Notes: generated from the sequence alone by a model not told the origin. Positions 17,527 to 26,521 are shown, counted from the first letter of the stretch. The stretch is DNA of 64,000 nt from Streptomyces chrestomyceticus JCM 4735 (GCF_003865135.1 NZ_BHZC01000001.1:7936001-8000000); one strand, 5' to 3'. Made by a program: numbers and translations.

Positions 17527-18645
17527 TCACCCGAGGCGTTCGATGTGCATCCGCGCGGTGGTGCCCGCGTAGAAGGACGTGGTGCCGACCGACCAGTAGG
17601 CGAAGGTGCCGGGGATGCGCGTCAGGTCCGTCATGAGGGCCGTCTCGGGCATCTCGGGGCCGCGCTCGCTCACCCAGGAGGTGCCGTCCCACCGCAGGTA
17701 GTGCGAGCGCTTCTGGTCCCAGAAGTCCCAGCCGGTGATCCGGTCGGGGCGGCCCTGCGGGTCCCCGCTGACGGAACTGAGCAGGCCGACGCTGTACGGC
17801 CCCTTCACCGGCGACCACTGGGTACCGTCCCAGTGCTCGAAGTGGACGCCGGGCGGCTTTCCGGGCGGGCCGCCGATGCCGTAGCCGTATCCGGTCAGCC
17901 AGATGTCGTCATGGGCGACCGGGAGCAACCCGGAGACGGTCGCGCGGATGCCGGTGGTACGGGGAATCACGGTCCATGCGCCGTCCCAGCGCGCGATGAC
18001 CTCGCCGTACACCCAGACCTCGCCGCCGGGCGTCACATGGACGTGCCCCGGAGTGGGGGCCGCCGCGTCCGGCAGCGGGGCGCACCAGCGCCACCGGCGG
18101 CCGTCCCAGTGCAGCACCCTGGCGCGCCCGTCGTGCCGGCCGCTGGCCCATGCCCGGCCGTCGGCGGTGGCCGCGACGTCGGTGACCGTAGTGCCGCTCT
18201 CTCCCTGGCCCGGGTACGGCGTCTTCCGCCAGGTCGTGCCGTCCCAGGCCAGCAGCAGACCGCCGGCGCCGACCGCCCACGCGGTACGGGAGTCGGCGCA
18301 CGTCACCGAGGTCAGGGGGCCGGACGAGGCGAGCGGCCCCAGGTCCGTACGTGACCAGGCGGCGCCGTCCCAGCGGAGTGCGACCGCCGTCCCCTCACCG
18401 ACGTTGCTCAGGCCCTCCACGCCGACGGCCCAGGCGAGACGGGGCCCGGCGGCGGCCACGCCGTACAGCCGGGCACCCGGCCGCGCGTCGGGCACCGGGA
18501 CGGCGGACCAGCCGGGGGAGGCGGACCAGCCGGTCGCGGGGGCTGTGGCGGCGGCCGCCAGCGCGGTCGCGGGGGCCGCGGCGCCGGCCAGGCCGAGGCC
18601 CGCGGCGGTGCCCGCGAGGCCGCTGACGAAGCTGCGTCTTCGCAT
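17527..18645 (-). CDS. Tat-exported beta-propeller-like secreted protein
   Basis: A 372-residue protein. The N-terminus MRRRSFVSGLAGTAAGLGLAG is a twin-arginine-type signal, followed by an Ala-rich cleavage region near residue 31. The mature part has six to seven repeats of about 45 residues carrying W-DG--W motifs (LRWDGAAWSR, LAWDGTTWRK, LHWDGRRWRW, ARWDGAWTV, EHWDGTQWSP, LRWDGTSWVS) and AWAVG turns. This pattern indicates a secreted beta-propeller. No catalytic motif is seen; binding of a surface ligand is inference. Confidence 0.8.
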   Translation of the reverse strand: MRRRSFVSGLAGTAAGLGLAGAAAPATALAAAATAPATGWSASPGWSAVPVPDARPGARLYGVAAAGPRLAWAVGVEGLSNVGEGTAVALRWDGAAWSRTDLGPLASSGPLTSVTCADSRTAWAVGAGGLLLAWDGTTWRKTPYPGQGESGTTVTDVAATADGRAWASGRHDGRARVLHWDGRRWRWCAPLPDAAAPTPGHVHVTPGGEVWVYGEVIARWDGAWTVIPRTTGIRATVSGLLPVAHDDIWLTGYGYGIGGPPGKPPGVHFEHWDGTQWSPVKGPYSVGLLSSVSGDPQGRPDRITGWDFWDQKRSHYLRWDGTSWVSERGPEMPETALMTDLTRIPGTFAYWSVGTTSFYAGTTARMHIERLG

Positions 18646-18883
18646 GGGAGCGTCCTTGGAGTCGAAGCGGGTCCGGGACTGCGGGGGACACCTTGGCCCC
18701 GGCGGCCGGAGAGGTCAATGGAGGCGGCGCGGGAGGGCCGGTACGGGACGCCTCCCCGTACGGGCGGCGCCGGCGGGAACCCTGCCGGTACGGGCCCGTG
18801 CTACCGGTAGCCGCCTCCGGATGCGGCCGGTGCCCGGCTGCGGCAGCGTGGTGCTGTCCCACCAACCGGACCGAGGAGCAGGC

Positions 18884-19087
18884 ATGGGCGACGACAACAG
18901 CGCCGTGGACAAGGCCAAGGGCAAGGCCAAGGAGATGATGGGCAAGGCCACCGGTGACGACCGGAAGAAGGGCGAGGGCCGCGCCGACCAGGCCAAGGGC
19001 AAGGCCAAGGACGCGCTGGACGGCGCCAAGGGCCAGGCCCAGGGCGTGCGGGACTCCCTCAAGAACAAGGGCGACCGCAGCACCTGA
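18884..19087 (+). CDS. CsbD-family stress protein
   Basis: A 67-residue, highly charged, probably disordered protein built from KAKGKAKEMMGKATGDD and ADQAKGKAKDALDGAKGQAQ repeats. This is the CsbD family, first described as part of the sigma-B general stress regulon of Bacillus. The ATG at 18884 is preceded by GAGGAG. A strong hairpin follows the gene. The biochemical role of CsbD is unknown. Confidence 0.9.
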   Translation: MGDDNSAVDKAKGKAKEMMGKATGDDRKKGEGRADQAKGKAKDALDGAKGQAQGVRDSLKNKGDRST

Positions 19088-19117
19088 CCGGGGCGGCGGC
19101 CCGACCGGCCCCGCCCG

Positions 19118-19155
19118 CACCCCGCCGTCCGTACACCGGTACGGGCGGCGGGGTG
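19118..19155 (+). terminator. Hairpin terminator after the CsbD gene
   Basis: Arms at 19118-19134 and 19139-19155 pair over 17 positions with a single G-T pair around the loop ACCG. It lies 30 bases after the CsbD stop. Like most Streptomyces terminators it lacks a long U tract. Confidence 0.7.
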
Positions 19156-19187
19156 ACCCGTGCGCCGGGGTGCTCGTTGTGCACGAC

Positions 19188-19388
19188 ATGATCAAGAAGA
19201 TTGCCGCCGCCGCCCTGCTGGCGGGCTCGGTCACCGCCACCGCCCAGACCACCGCGCAGGCCGTGGAAGTGCCCCAGGCCCTCGGCGCGACAGCCGCCCT
19301 GACGACGCAACTGATCTCGCAGGTCCCGAGCATCCACGACGTTCAGCCGCCGCCCGCGTTCACCGCCCAGAAGGGCGGCGGCAGGTAG
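19188..19388 (+). CDS. Small putative secreted peptide
   Basis: A 66-residue frame with a classic signal peptide: MIKKIAAAALLAGSVTATAQTTAQA, with AQA-V as a likely cleavage site near residue 25. The mature part of about 40 residues (VPQALGATAALTTQLISQVPSIHDVQ) has no known family. The ribosome site is weak, and GTG codons a few bases upstream are alternative starts. Support is the signal-like composition and the free space between the CsbD terminator and the methyltransferase. Confidence 0.5.
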   Translation: MIKKIAAAALLAGSVTATAQTTAQAVEVPQALGATAALTTQLISQVPSIHDVQPPPAFTAQKGGGR

Positions 19389-19480
19389 CCGGTGCCCCGC
19401 ACCGCGGCCGGACCCCGCGGCCGCTCCGGCCCGTCGCGTCGGGTCCGCCGTACCGGCGACGCTGTGCCGGTGCCGTCGCC

Positions 19481-20305
19481 TCAGGGCCGGCGCGCCACGG
19501 CGGCGTAGGAGGCGGCCACCGCGTCCGTGACCTGCGTCGCCTCGCCCGGGTCGTCCGGGCGCCAGTGGTGCGCCAGCGTGATGCCGGGCTCCAGCAGCTC
19601 CCAGCCGTCGAAGAACCGGGCGAATTCGGCCTCCGTACGGTAGGTCACGGATGTGCCCGCCGCCGCGTAGATGTCCGAGATCCGGGCCATCGCCTCCGGG
19701 GCGAAGTCGGCGGTGGCGTGGGTCATGGCCAGTGTGCTGCCGCTGGGCAGGGCCGCCTTGAGGTGCTCGACGACCCGGTGCGCCCGGTCCTGCCCGCCGT
19801 CCGGCACGAAGTGCATCAGGGCGATCAGGCTCAGCGCGACCGGGCGGCCGAGGTCGAGGGTCTCCCTGACCTGCGGCGCCGTGAGGATGCCAGCCGGCTC
19901 GGTGACGTCCGCCTGGAGGTAGGCGGTGCGCCCCTGCGGTGTGCTGCGCAGCAGGGCGGCGGCGTGCGCCAGCACGATCGGGTCGTTGTCCGTGTAGACC
20001 ACCCGGGCGTCCGGCGCGACGCCCTGGGCGATCTCGTGCAGGTTGGGCGAGGTGGGGATGCCGGTGCCGATGTCCAGGAACTGGCGCAGCCCCGCCCCTG
20101 CCAGGGCACGGGTCGCGCGGTGCATGAACTCCCGGTTGACCCGCGCGGCGACCGCCGCCGACGGGAAGACCGAGAGGACGCTCGCGGCGGCCGTGCGGTC
20201 GGCGAGGAAGTTGGTCCGGCCGCCGAGGAAGTAGTCGTAGATGCGCGCCGAGTGGGCGCGGTCGAGTTGCAGGTCCACCACCGGTTCACCGTGCTGCTCG
20301 CTCAT
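19481..20305 (-). CDS. DUF574-type S-adenosylmethionine-dependent methyltransferase
   Basis: A 274-residue protein of the Streptomyces DUF574 family. Hallmarks are the N-terminal ARIYDYFLGGRTNF block, the SAM-binding FLDIGTGIPTSPNLHEIAQ, the acidic VVYTDNDPIVLAHA strand, and ALMHFVPD. These enzymes occur in many copies per Streptomyces genome and their substrates are mostly unknown. The final WELLEPGITLAHHWRPD matches the usual C-terminus. No ribosome site stronger than GGAGG (20310-20318 region, reverse strand) is needed; the ATG at 20305 begins the conserved N-terminus. Confidence 0.9.
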   Translation of the reverse strand: MSEQHGEPVVDLQLDRAHSARIYDYFLGGRTNFLADRTAAASVLSVFPSAAVAARVNREFMHRATRALAGAGLRQFLDIGTGIPTSPNLHEIAQGVAPDARVVYTDNDPIVLAHAAALLRSTPQGRTAYLQADVTEPAGILTAPQVRETLDLGRPVALSLIALMHFVPDGGQDRAHRVVEHLKAALPSGSTLAMTHATADFAPEAMARISDIYAAAGTSVTYRTEAEFARFFDGWELLEPGITLAHHWRPDDPGEATQVTDAVAASYAAVARRP

Positions 20306-20564
20306 CAGAGGACCGCCTCCCTGTACGGCTGCCGGGCCGACGCCGGAGCCCTACCCCGGCTGCCACGCTCCTGCACCGGCGCGCGCCGGGGGCCGGGCGC
20401 CCCCGCTCCGAATCATCACATCATCATTTCCGGGGAGATTTCTTCCGGGCGGTGCCACAACCGGGCCCGTTTTCCGGTTCATTGGAAGGGAGGGCCGCCA
20501 CCCTCCCGCTGATGCCGGGGCCTGCCGGCCTCCCGGACCGCGGCGAACGGAACGAGGACCGCAC

Positions 20565-20654
20565 GTGAGCACGTACCGGGACAGCCCCCTGCCGCCGTGC
20601 GCCCCCGCACCAGGGCCCGGCGCTGGGTGCCACGGCCGGCGGGAGCGGCCGTGA
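20565..20654 (+). CDS. Possible 29-residue upstream ORF coupled to the sigma-like gene
   Basis: A GTG at 20565, preceded by GAGG with a 6-base gap, opens a 29-codon frame whose TGA overlaps the GTG of the next gene in the arrangement GTGA (20651-20654). Such an overlap suggests translational coupling. The peptide is Pro/Gly/Arg-rich without known motifs. It could be a leader peptide or a chance frame. Confidence 0.35.
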   Translation: MSTYRDSPLPPCAPAPGPGAGCHGRRERP

Positions 20655-21232
20655 CCCGCGACCGGCCGCGGTGCCCGGCCGACGACCCGCTGCGCCAGGC
20701 CGGCCGGCGGCTGGCCATCGCCTTCGAGGCGTTCCACGAGACGCACTACCGCAAATGGCTGGCCTACGCCTACCTGCACACCGGCAGCGAGGACGCCGCC
20801 CTGGAGGTGACCGGCTCCGCGTACCAGCGATTACGGCTGTGCTGGCCGTACGCGCTCAAACAGTCCTCGGTGGACTCCTACGCCTGGGCCGTCCTCAAGG
20901 AGTCCGTGGTCGACTGGCTCTGCCGGCACCGGCGCGCCACGGCCCTGACCCAGAGCGCCGCCTTCGCCGTCGTCACCCGCGCCCTGCTGCGCGAGTGCCA
21001 GCAGCAGTTCGCGCTGCTGGAGAGCCAGTTGGGCCTGTACGAGGCGATCGCGCGGCTGCCCGAGCGGCAGTGCGACGTGATCGTACTGCGCCATGTCATC
21101 GGGTACTCCGACACCCAGATCGCCGCCCTGCTCGGCGTCGACGAGGCCACCGTCCGCTCGCACGCGAGCCGGGGCAAGCGCCGGATCGCCGCCGCGCTGG
21201 GCATCGCACCGGGCCCCACGAAGGGTAAGTGA
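20651..21232 (+). CDS. ECF sigma-like regulatory protein (region 4 helix-turn-helix)
   Basis: A 193-residue protein. The C-terminal part (about 125-185: EAIARLPERQCDVIVLRHVIGYSDTQIAALLG followed by VDEATVRSHASRGKRRI) is a clear sigma-70 region 4. The N-terminal part (HETHYRKWLAYAYLHTGSEDAALEVTGSAYQRL) keeps only a weak region 2. Streptomyces has many such sigma-like proteins. The GTG at 20651 has GGGAG upstream. The next gene starts 4 bases after its stop and may encode a partner; no anti-sigma motif is seen there. Confidence 0.78.
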   Translation: MTRDRPRCPADDPLRQAGRRLAIAFEAFHETHYRKWLAYAYLHTGSEDAALEVTGSAYQRLRLCWPYALKQSSVDSYAWAVLKESVVDWLCRHRRATALTQSAAFAVVTRALLRECQQQFALLESQLGLYEAIARLPERQCDVIVLRHVIGYSDTQIAALLGVDEATVRSHASRGKRRIAAALGIAPGPTKGK

Positions 21233-21235
21233 CCC

Positions 21236-21952
21236 ATGCCGCACACCCACCGGGCCGGCCGGGACACCATCGAGTCGCTGCTGGCGGCGGCCGCCGACGT
21301 CCTCGCCGACTCCTACGGCGCCTACGACACCGTGGCGGCCCGTGACCGGCTCACCGGCGACATCTACGAGGACACCGGGGCCGCGTACCCGGCCGGGCCC
21401 CGCCCGGACGCCCCGGCGCCCACCGCCTACCCCAGCGCCCACGACGAGGCCGCCCACGAACTCGACCTGGCCTGCGCCCTGGTGGTGAACGCCGCGGCGG
21501 CCGCGGACAGCCTGGCCCGGCTGGTCGACGACCACCGCATCGACCCCGAAGGCGCCCTGGTCTTCGCCTGTCTGCTGCACATCACCGGACGCGCGGAGGC
21601 CGCCGACTTCTGGTGGCGGTTCGGCGCCGGAGGCGGCAGCCGGACGGCCGCCTACTGCCTGTACCTCTCCCACCGCCGGTACGGCGAGTTCCGCGACGCG
21701 GCCTACTGGCGGACGCAGGCCGCCCACGAACCGGACGAGGAGCTGCCAGCGCCGGTCGCCTTCGACGCCGGGCGGCTGCTGCCGGACGCCGCCCGGCACG
21801 CCCTGCTCGTCCAGTGGCACAGCGGACTCGCGCCCACCCTGCCCGCGGCCCTGGAGCGCGTCATCGACCGCCTCGACGTCGCGGCGGACGACGAGGACTT
21901 CGGCGAGATCCCCTGCCCGTCGCCGACGCTGGTGGACGACCTGCGGCAGTGA
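21236..21952 (+). CDS. Hypothetical protein paired with the sigma-like gene
   Basis: A 238-residue soluble protein starting 4 bases after the sigma-like gene, with GAAGGG as ribosome site. The middle (ALVVNAAAAADSLARLVDDHRIDPEGALVFACLLHITGRAEAADFWWRFGAGGGSRTAAYCLYLSHRRYGE) is alpha-helical and resembles the TPR-like helical part found in Streptomyces proteins next to such sigma genes. No enzyme motif or membrane helix is seen. The tight spacing suggests it acts with the sigma-like protein. Confidence 0.65.
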   Translation: MPHTHRAGRDTIESLLAAAADVLADSYGAYDTVAARDRLTGDIYEDTGAAYPAGPRPDAPAPTAYPSAHDEAAHELDLACALVVNAAAAADSLARLVDDHRIDPEGALVFACLLHITGRAEAADFWWRFGAGGGSRTAAYCLYLSHRRYGEFRDAAYWRTQAAHEPDEELPAPVAFDAGRLLPDAARHALLVQWHSGLAPTLPAALERVIDRLDVAADDEDFGEIPCPSPTLVDDLRQ

Positions 21953-21985
21953 CCGGGCGCCGGATCACCGGAAAGGCACGGCAGC

Positions 21986-22000
21986 GTCCGGTCACCGGAC
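21986..22000. promoter_or_regulatory. Perfect 15-bp palindrome upstream of the pipecolate operon
   Basis: GTCCGGTCACCGGAC has 7-bp arms around one base. Further TCACCGG copies lie at 21965 and 22011, all between the hypothetical gene and the oxidase. It could be an operator for the lysine/pipecolate operon; the GC-rich setting lowers the weight of short palindromes. Confidence 0.35.
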
Positions 22001-22180
22001 CGGAACGGCGGTCACCGGCGACCGGAAAGGACCGGCCGGGCGGACGCCGCATGGACGCGGCGGGCCATGGCCGTCACCATCGGTACCAGCGGCATCACAC
22101 GTACCGGAACCGGCAGTCCGCCCGCCGCCGGAGGGCGGCACCCCGCAGCGCACCGAGCGAGCCGACGGAAAGGCGTCCGC

Positions 22181-23449
22181 ATGGAGCGACGTACGGCCCA
22201 GGACCGCAGCGCCGACACGGGCCTCAGCGCCGACATGAGTACGGGCGCCTCCTCCGGCCCCGTCCCCGAACGCGCCGACGTCGTGATCGTCGGCGGCGGC
22301 GTGCTCGGGGCGAGCATCGCGTTCCACCTGGCGGAGGCCGGGGCCGGCGGCGTCCTGCTGCTGGAGCGCGACCGGCCCGCCGCCGGGTCCTCGGGCAAGC
22401 CCATCGGCGGCGTACGCGCCCAGTTCTCCGACCCGCTCAACATCCGCATCGGCCGGCGCAGCCTGGAGGCGTGGCGGGCGTTCGGCGAGCGGCCCGGCGC
22501 CGACATCGGGTTCGAGAGCGTGGGCTACCTCTTCCTCCTCGGCGACGCCACCGAACGCGCCCTGTTCGAGGAGGGGGTGGCGGCACAGAACGCGCTCGGG
22601 GTGCCCAGCCGGATCATCGGCCCGGCCGAGGCCGCCGCGCTGTGCCCGTACCTCGACCCGGACGGCATCGTCGCCGCCGCGTACTGCCCGACCGACGGGT
22701 ACGCGCTGCCGAGGGAGGCGGTGACCGGCTATCTGCGCGCGGCCGTCCGGCACGGCGCGGAGATCCGTACGCACTGCCCCGTCACCGCGATCGAGACGCG
22801 CGGCGGCGCCCTCGAAGCCGTACGGACGCCGCGCGGCACCGTCCGCACCACCACGGTCATCTGCTGTGCGGGCGCCTGGTCCGCCGAGGTCGGCGCGATG
22901 GCCGGGGTGCGGCTGCCGGTGACCCCGGTGCGCCGCCAGATCGCCTTCACCGGACCGCTGGACGCCCCACCGCCCCGTATCCCGTTCACCCTCGACTTCG
23001 GCTCCACCGCCTACTTCCACAACGACGGCGCGGGCGGGCTGCTGCTCGGCATGTCGGACCCGCGCCAGGAGCCGGGCTTCGGACGGGAGTTCAGCCGGGA
23101 GTGGCTGGCGCCCTTCCGTGAGGCCGTCGGCCGCCGGGCGCCCGCCCTGGCCGCGATGCCGGTCAGCCACGGCTGGGCGGGGCTCTACGAGACCACCCCC
23201 GACAACAACGCCCTCATCGGCGAGGCCGCCGACGTGCCCCGCTTCCTGTACGCCACCGGGTTCTCCGGCCACGGCTTCCTCCAGGCGCCCGCCGTGGGGG
23301 AGCTGGTCCGCGATCTCTACCTGGGCAGGGAACCGTTCCTGGACGTCGGTCCGCTCGCCGCCACGCGGTTCGACGCCCGGCCCGCCGGTACGGGGGAGGA
23401 GGGGGACGTACGGCACGGCGGCGCCCGCCCGGAAGCCCACATCATCTGA
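22181..23449 (+). CDS. amaA: FAD-dependent amine oxidase, likely L-pipecolate oxidase (AmaA-like)
   Basis: A 422-residue DadA/sarcosine-oxidase-type flavoprotein. The FAD Rossmann motif ADVVIVGGGVLGASIAFHLAEAG is at 32-54. GKPIGGVRAQFSD follows, and the C-terminal flavin motif is FLYATGFSGHGFLQAPAVGELV. Sequence alone would allow many amine substrates. The two genes downstream act on the alpha-aminoadipate route, so oxidation of pipecolate to piperideine-6-carboxylate is the best fit. The ATG at 22181 has GGAAAGG 8 bases upstream; a second ATG at 22238 would drop a disordered tail. Confidence 0.75.
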   Translation: MERRTAQDRSADTGLSADMSTGASSGPVPERADVVIVGGGVLGASIAFHLAEAGAGGVLLLERDRPAAGSSGKPIGGVRAQFSDPLNIRIGRRSLEAWRAFGERPGADIGFESVGYLFLLGDATERALFEEGVAAQNALGVPSRIIGPAEAAALCPYLDPDGIVAAAYCPTDGYALPREAVTGYLRAAVRHGAEIRTHCPVTAIETRGGALEAVRTPRGTVRTTTVICCAGAWSAEVGAMAGVRLPVTPVRRQIAFTGPLDAPPPRIPFTLDFGSTAYFHNDGAGGLLLGMSDPRQEPGFGREFSREWLAPFREAVGRRAPALAAMPVSHGWAGLYETTPDNNALIGEAADVPRFLYATGFSGHGFLQAPAVGELVRDLYLGREPFLDVGPLAATRFDARPAGTGEEGDVRHGGARPEAHII

Positions 23450-23476
23450 CGCCCGGCACACGCTCAGGAGGACCGT

Positions 23477-24901
23477 ATGATCCCCACCTGGCGGCTGCGC
23501 GCCGCCTTCGCCCGCCGGCTCTCCGCCATGTACGGCGCCGAAGTCCCCGCGTACACCACCCTCCTGGAGGTGACGGGCGAGGTGAACGACGAGGTCGCGC
23601 GCCGCGACCCGGACGCCGGGCGGCTGGGCGGCATCGAGCGGGTCACCGCGGAGCGGCACGGCGCCATCCGCGTCGGCACGCCCCGCGAACTGCGCCAGGC
23701 GGCCCAGGTGTTCGCCGCCCTGGGGATGCGCCCGGTGGGTTTCTACGACCTGCGGGACGCCACCACGAGCGCGGTCCCGGTGGTCTCCACCGCCTTCCGC
23801 CCCGTCGAGCCCGAAGAGCTGGACCGCAACCCCTTCCGCGTCTTCACCTCGATGCTCACCACCGCCGACCGCCGGTTCTTCGACGCCGGACTCCAGGCCC
23901 GGCTGGAGACCTTCCTGGACCGCCGCACCCTCTTCCCGCCCGAACTGCTCACCCTCGCCGAGCGCGCCGAACGCGAGCACGGCCTCGCGCCGGAACCGGC
24001 GGAACGCTTCCTCACGCTGGCGGTCGCCGCCTTCGAACTGTCCCCCGAGCCGGTGGACCGCGCCTGGTACCGCGAACTGGCCCGGATCTCCGCCGTCGCC
24101 GCCGACATCGGCGGCGTCACCAGCACCCACGTCAACCACCTCACCCCACGCGTCCTGGACATCGACGCGCTCTACCGGCGGATGGCGGACCGCGGCATCA
24201 CCATGATCGACGAGATCCAGGGGCCGCCCCGCTGGGACGGCCCCGACGTCCTGCTGCGGCAGACCTCCTTCCGCGCGCTGGACGAACCCCGCGCCTTCCG
24301 CGAGCCGGACGGCAGCGTGACCACCGGCGCCCTGCGGGTGCGGTTCGGCGAGGTCGAGGCGCGCGGCATCGCCCTGAGCCGTACCGGCCGCGCCCGCTAC
24401 GACGCGCTCGTCACGGAGACGGACCGGCGGCTCGCCGCAGCGGCGGACGAAGGCGACGGCGGCGGACCCACCACCCGGCAGGACGTGGCCCGCCCTCTCT
24501 GGGAGGCCGGTTTCCCGCGCTCGGAACAGCGGCTCGCCGCCGAAGGGCTGGGCTACTTCACGTACGCTCCAACAGCCGGCCGCCCGCGCGACGGGCAGCA
24601 CCCGCCCGCCGACCTGGCCGGACTGCTGGAACACGGCTGGCTCACCGCCCGCCCGATCGTCTACGAGGACTTCCTGCCCCGCTCGGCCGCCGGGATCTTC
24701 ACCTCCAACCTGACCGGACAGGGCACCCGGGACACCGCCCGCACCGGAACGCCCTACGACGAACACCGGCTCGCCGAAGCCCTCGGCCGTCCCGTGCACG
24801 ACCCCTTCCAGATCTACGCCGCACAGCAGGACGCGTCCCTGCGGCGGGCACTGGAGGCGCTGGGCGCGGACGACGCCCTCCGCAAGCTGAGTCCCACCTG
24901 A
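23477..24901 (+). CDS. hglS: 2-oxoadipate dioxygenase/decarboxylase (HglS, DUF1338 family)
   Basis: A 474-residue protein of the DUF1338/YdcJ family, whose characterised member HglS of Pseudomonas putida turns 2-oxoadipate into D-2-hydroxyglutarate with a non-haem iron. Family blocks seen include YGAEVPAYTTLLEVTGEVN, ERHGAIRVGTPRELRQ, GMRPVGFYDLRDA, a THVNHLTPRVLDID segment with candidate metal-binding histidines, and YEDFLPRSAAGIFTSNL near the C-terminus. It lies 27 bases after the oxidase with an AGGAGG site. Placement between amaA-like and amaB-like genes supports a lysine catabolic role. Confidence 0.85.
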   Translation: MIPTWRLRAAFARRLSAMYGAEVPAYTTLLEVTGEVNDEVARRDPDAGRLGGIERVTAERHGAIRVGTPRELRQAAQVFAALGMRPVGFYDLRDATTSAVPVVSTAFRPVEPEELDRNPFRVFTSMLTTADRRFFDAGLQARLETFLDRRTLFPPELLTLAERAEREHGLAPEPAERFLTLAVAAFELSPEPVDRAWYRELARISAVAADIGGVTSTHVNHLTPRVLDIDALYRRMADRGITMIDEIQGPPRWDGPDVLLRQTSFRALDEPRAFREPDGSVTTGALRVRFGEVEARGIALSRTGRARYDALVTETDRRLAAAADEGDGGGPTTRQDVARPLWEAGFPRSEQRLAAEGLGYFTYAPTAGRPRDGQHPPADLAGLLEHGWLTARPIVYEDFLPRSAAGIFTSNLTGQGTRDTARTGTPYDEHRLAEALGRPVHDPFQIYAAQQDASLRRALEALGADDALRKLSPT

Positions 24902-24985
24902 CGGCTGTGCCGACTCCCTACCCGCACCGGCCCCGCCGAGCCGCCCCGCCCCGTCACCTCCCCCGCGCCGAAGGAGCCACCCGCC

Positions 24986-26521
24986 GTGAGCACCCGCACC
25001 CAGCTCCCCAGCACCGCAGAACTCCGTGACCTGGCCGCCGACCGGCTGCGCCGTTGCGGCGTCGCCACCGTCCCGGAGGGCACCCGGATCACCGCCCGTA
25101 CGCCGCTCACCGGCGGCGTCCTCTACCGGCTGCCCGCCGCCACCGCGGAACAGACCGACGCGGCCGTCGCCGCCGCCGAAGCGGCGTTCCAGGAGTGGCG
25201 CACCGTCCCCGCTCCGCAGCGGGGCGCCCTGGTCAAACGGTTCGGCGAACTGCTCACCGAGCACCAGGACGCACTCGCCGACCTCGTCACCGTCGAAGCC
25301 GGCAAGATCCGGTCCGAAGCGCTCGGCGAGGTACGGGAGATGACCGACGTCTGCGACTTCGCGGTGGGGCTGTCCCGGCAGCTCTACGGACGCACGATGG
25401 CCAGCGAACGCCCCGGCCACCGCCTCGCGGAGACCTGGCACCCGCTCGGCGTGACCGCTGTCCTGTCCGCCTTCAACTTCCCGGTCGCCGTCTGGTCCTG
25501 GAACACCGCCGTCGCCCTGGTCTGCGGCGACCCGGTCGTGTGGAAGCCCTCCGAGCTGACCCCGCTGACCGCGCTGGCCTGCGACGCCCTGCTGGCCCGC
25601 GCCATCGCCGACACGGGCGCGCCGGCCGCGCTGCACCGGCTGCTCCTCGGCGACCGGGAGACCGGTGCGCTGCTCGCCGACGACCCGCGCGTCGCGCTGC
25701 TCAGCGCGACCGGCTCGGTGCGGATGGGACGTGCGGTGGCGCCGCGGGTGGCCGCCCGCTTCGGCCGCTGCCTGCTGGAACTCGGCGGCAACAACGCCGC
25801 CGTGGTCACCCCGTCCGCCGACCTGGACCTCGCGGTACGCGGCATCGTCTTCTCCGCCGCGGGCACCGCGGGCCAGCGCTGTACGACCCTGCGCCGGCTG
25901 ATCGTGCACGAGGACGTCGCGGACCGCCTGACCGAGAAGATCGTGCACGCCTACGGACAACTGCCGGTCGGCAACCCCTTCGACGCCGGCACCCTCGTCG
26001 GACCGCTGATCAGCCCCGCCGCCCACGCGGCCATGGCCAAGGCGCTGGACACGGCGCGGGACGACGGCGGCACCGTCCTCACCGGCGGTGAACCGCACCT
26101 CACCGACCAGGCACCGGACGCCGCCTACGTGAGCCCGGCGGTCGTACGGATGCCGGCGCAGACCGAGGTCGTCCGCACCGAGACCTTCGCGCCCGTCCTG
26201 TACGTGCTGACCTATCGCACCTTCGAGGAGGCCGTCGCCCTGCACAACGGCGTGCCGCAGGGCCTGTCGTCCAGCGTCTTCACCCGGGACCAGCGGGAGG
26301 CCGAGCGTTTCCTGGCCGCCGACGGCTCCGACTGCGGCATCGTCAACGTCAACATCGGTACGTCGGGCGCGGAGATCGGCGGCGCCTTCGGTGGGGAGAA
26401 GGAGACCGGCGGCGGCCGGGAGTCCGGCTCGGACGCCTGGCGGGCGTACATGCGCCGGGTCACCACCACCGTCAACTACTCGGACGCCCTGCCGCTGGCG
26501 CAGGGCGTGAGCTTCCTCTAG
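24986..26521 (+). CDS. amaB: Alpha-aminoadipate semialdehyde (piperideine-6-carboxylate) dehydrogenase
   Basis: A 511-residue aldehyde dehydrogenase of the ALDH7/AmaB/Pcd type. Catalytic Cys299 is in TAGQRCTTLRR and general-base Glu265 in LLELGGNN. FNFPVAVWSWN, the WKPSELTPL cofactor segment and NVNIGTSGAEIGGAFGGEKETGGGRESGSDAWR, typical of ALDH7, are present. The enzyme oxidises the semialdehyde in equilibrium with piperideine-6-carboxylate to 2-aminoadipate. Streptomyces also uses such an enzyme (Pcd) in cephamycin producers, but no beta-lactam genes are near. It is the last gene of the operon. Confidence 0.88.
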   Translation: MSTRTQLPSTAELRDLAADRLRRCGVATVPEGTRITARTPLTGGVLYRLPAATAEQTDAAVAAAEAAFQEWRTVPAPQRGALVKRFGELLTEHQDALADLVTVEAGKIRSEALGEVREMTDVCDFAVGLSRQLYGRTMASERPGHRLAETWHPLGVTAVLSAFNFPVAVWSWNTAVALVCGDPVVWKPSELTPLTALACDALLARAIADTGAPAALHRLLLGDRETGALLADDPRVALLSATGSVRMGRAVAPRVAARFGRCLLELGGNNAAVVTPSADLDLAVRGIVFSAAGTAGQRCTTLRRLIVHEDVADRLTEKIVHAYGQLPVGNPFDAGTLVGPLISPAAHAAMAKALDTARDDGGTVLTGGEPHLTDQAPDAAYVSPAVVRMPAQTEVVRTETFAPVLYVLTYRTFEEAVALHNGVPQGLSSSVFTRDQREAERFLAADGSDCGIVNVNIGTSGAEIGGAFGGEKETGGGRESGSDAWRAYMRRVTTTVNYSDALPLAQGVSFL

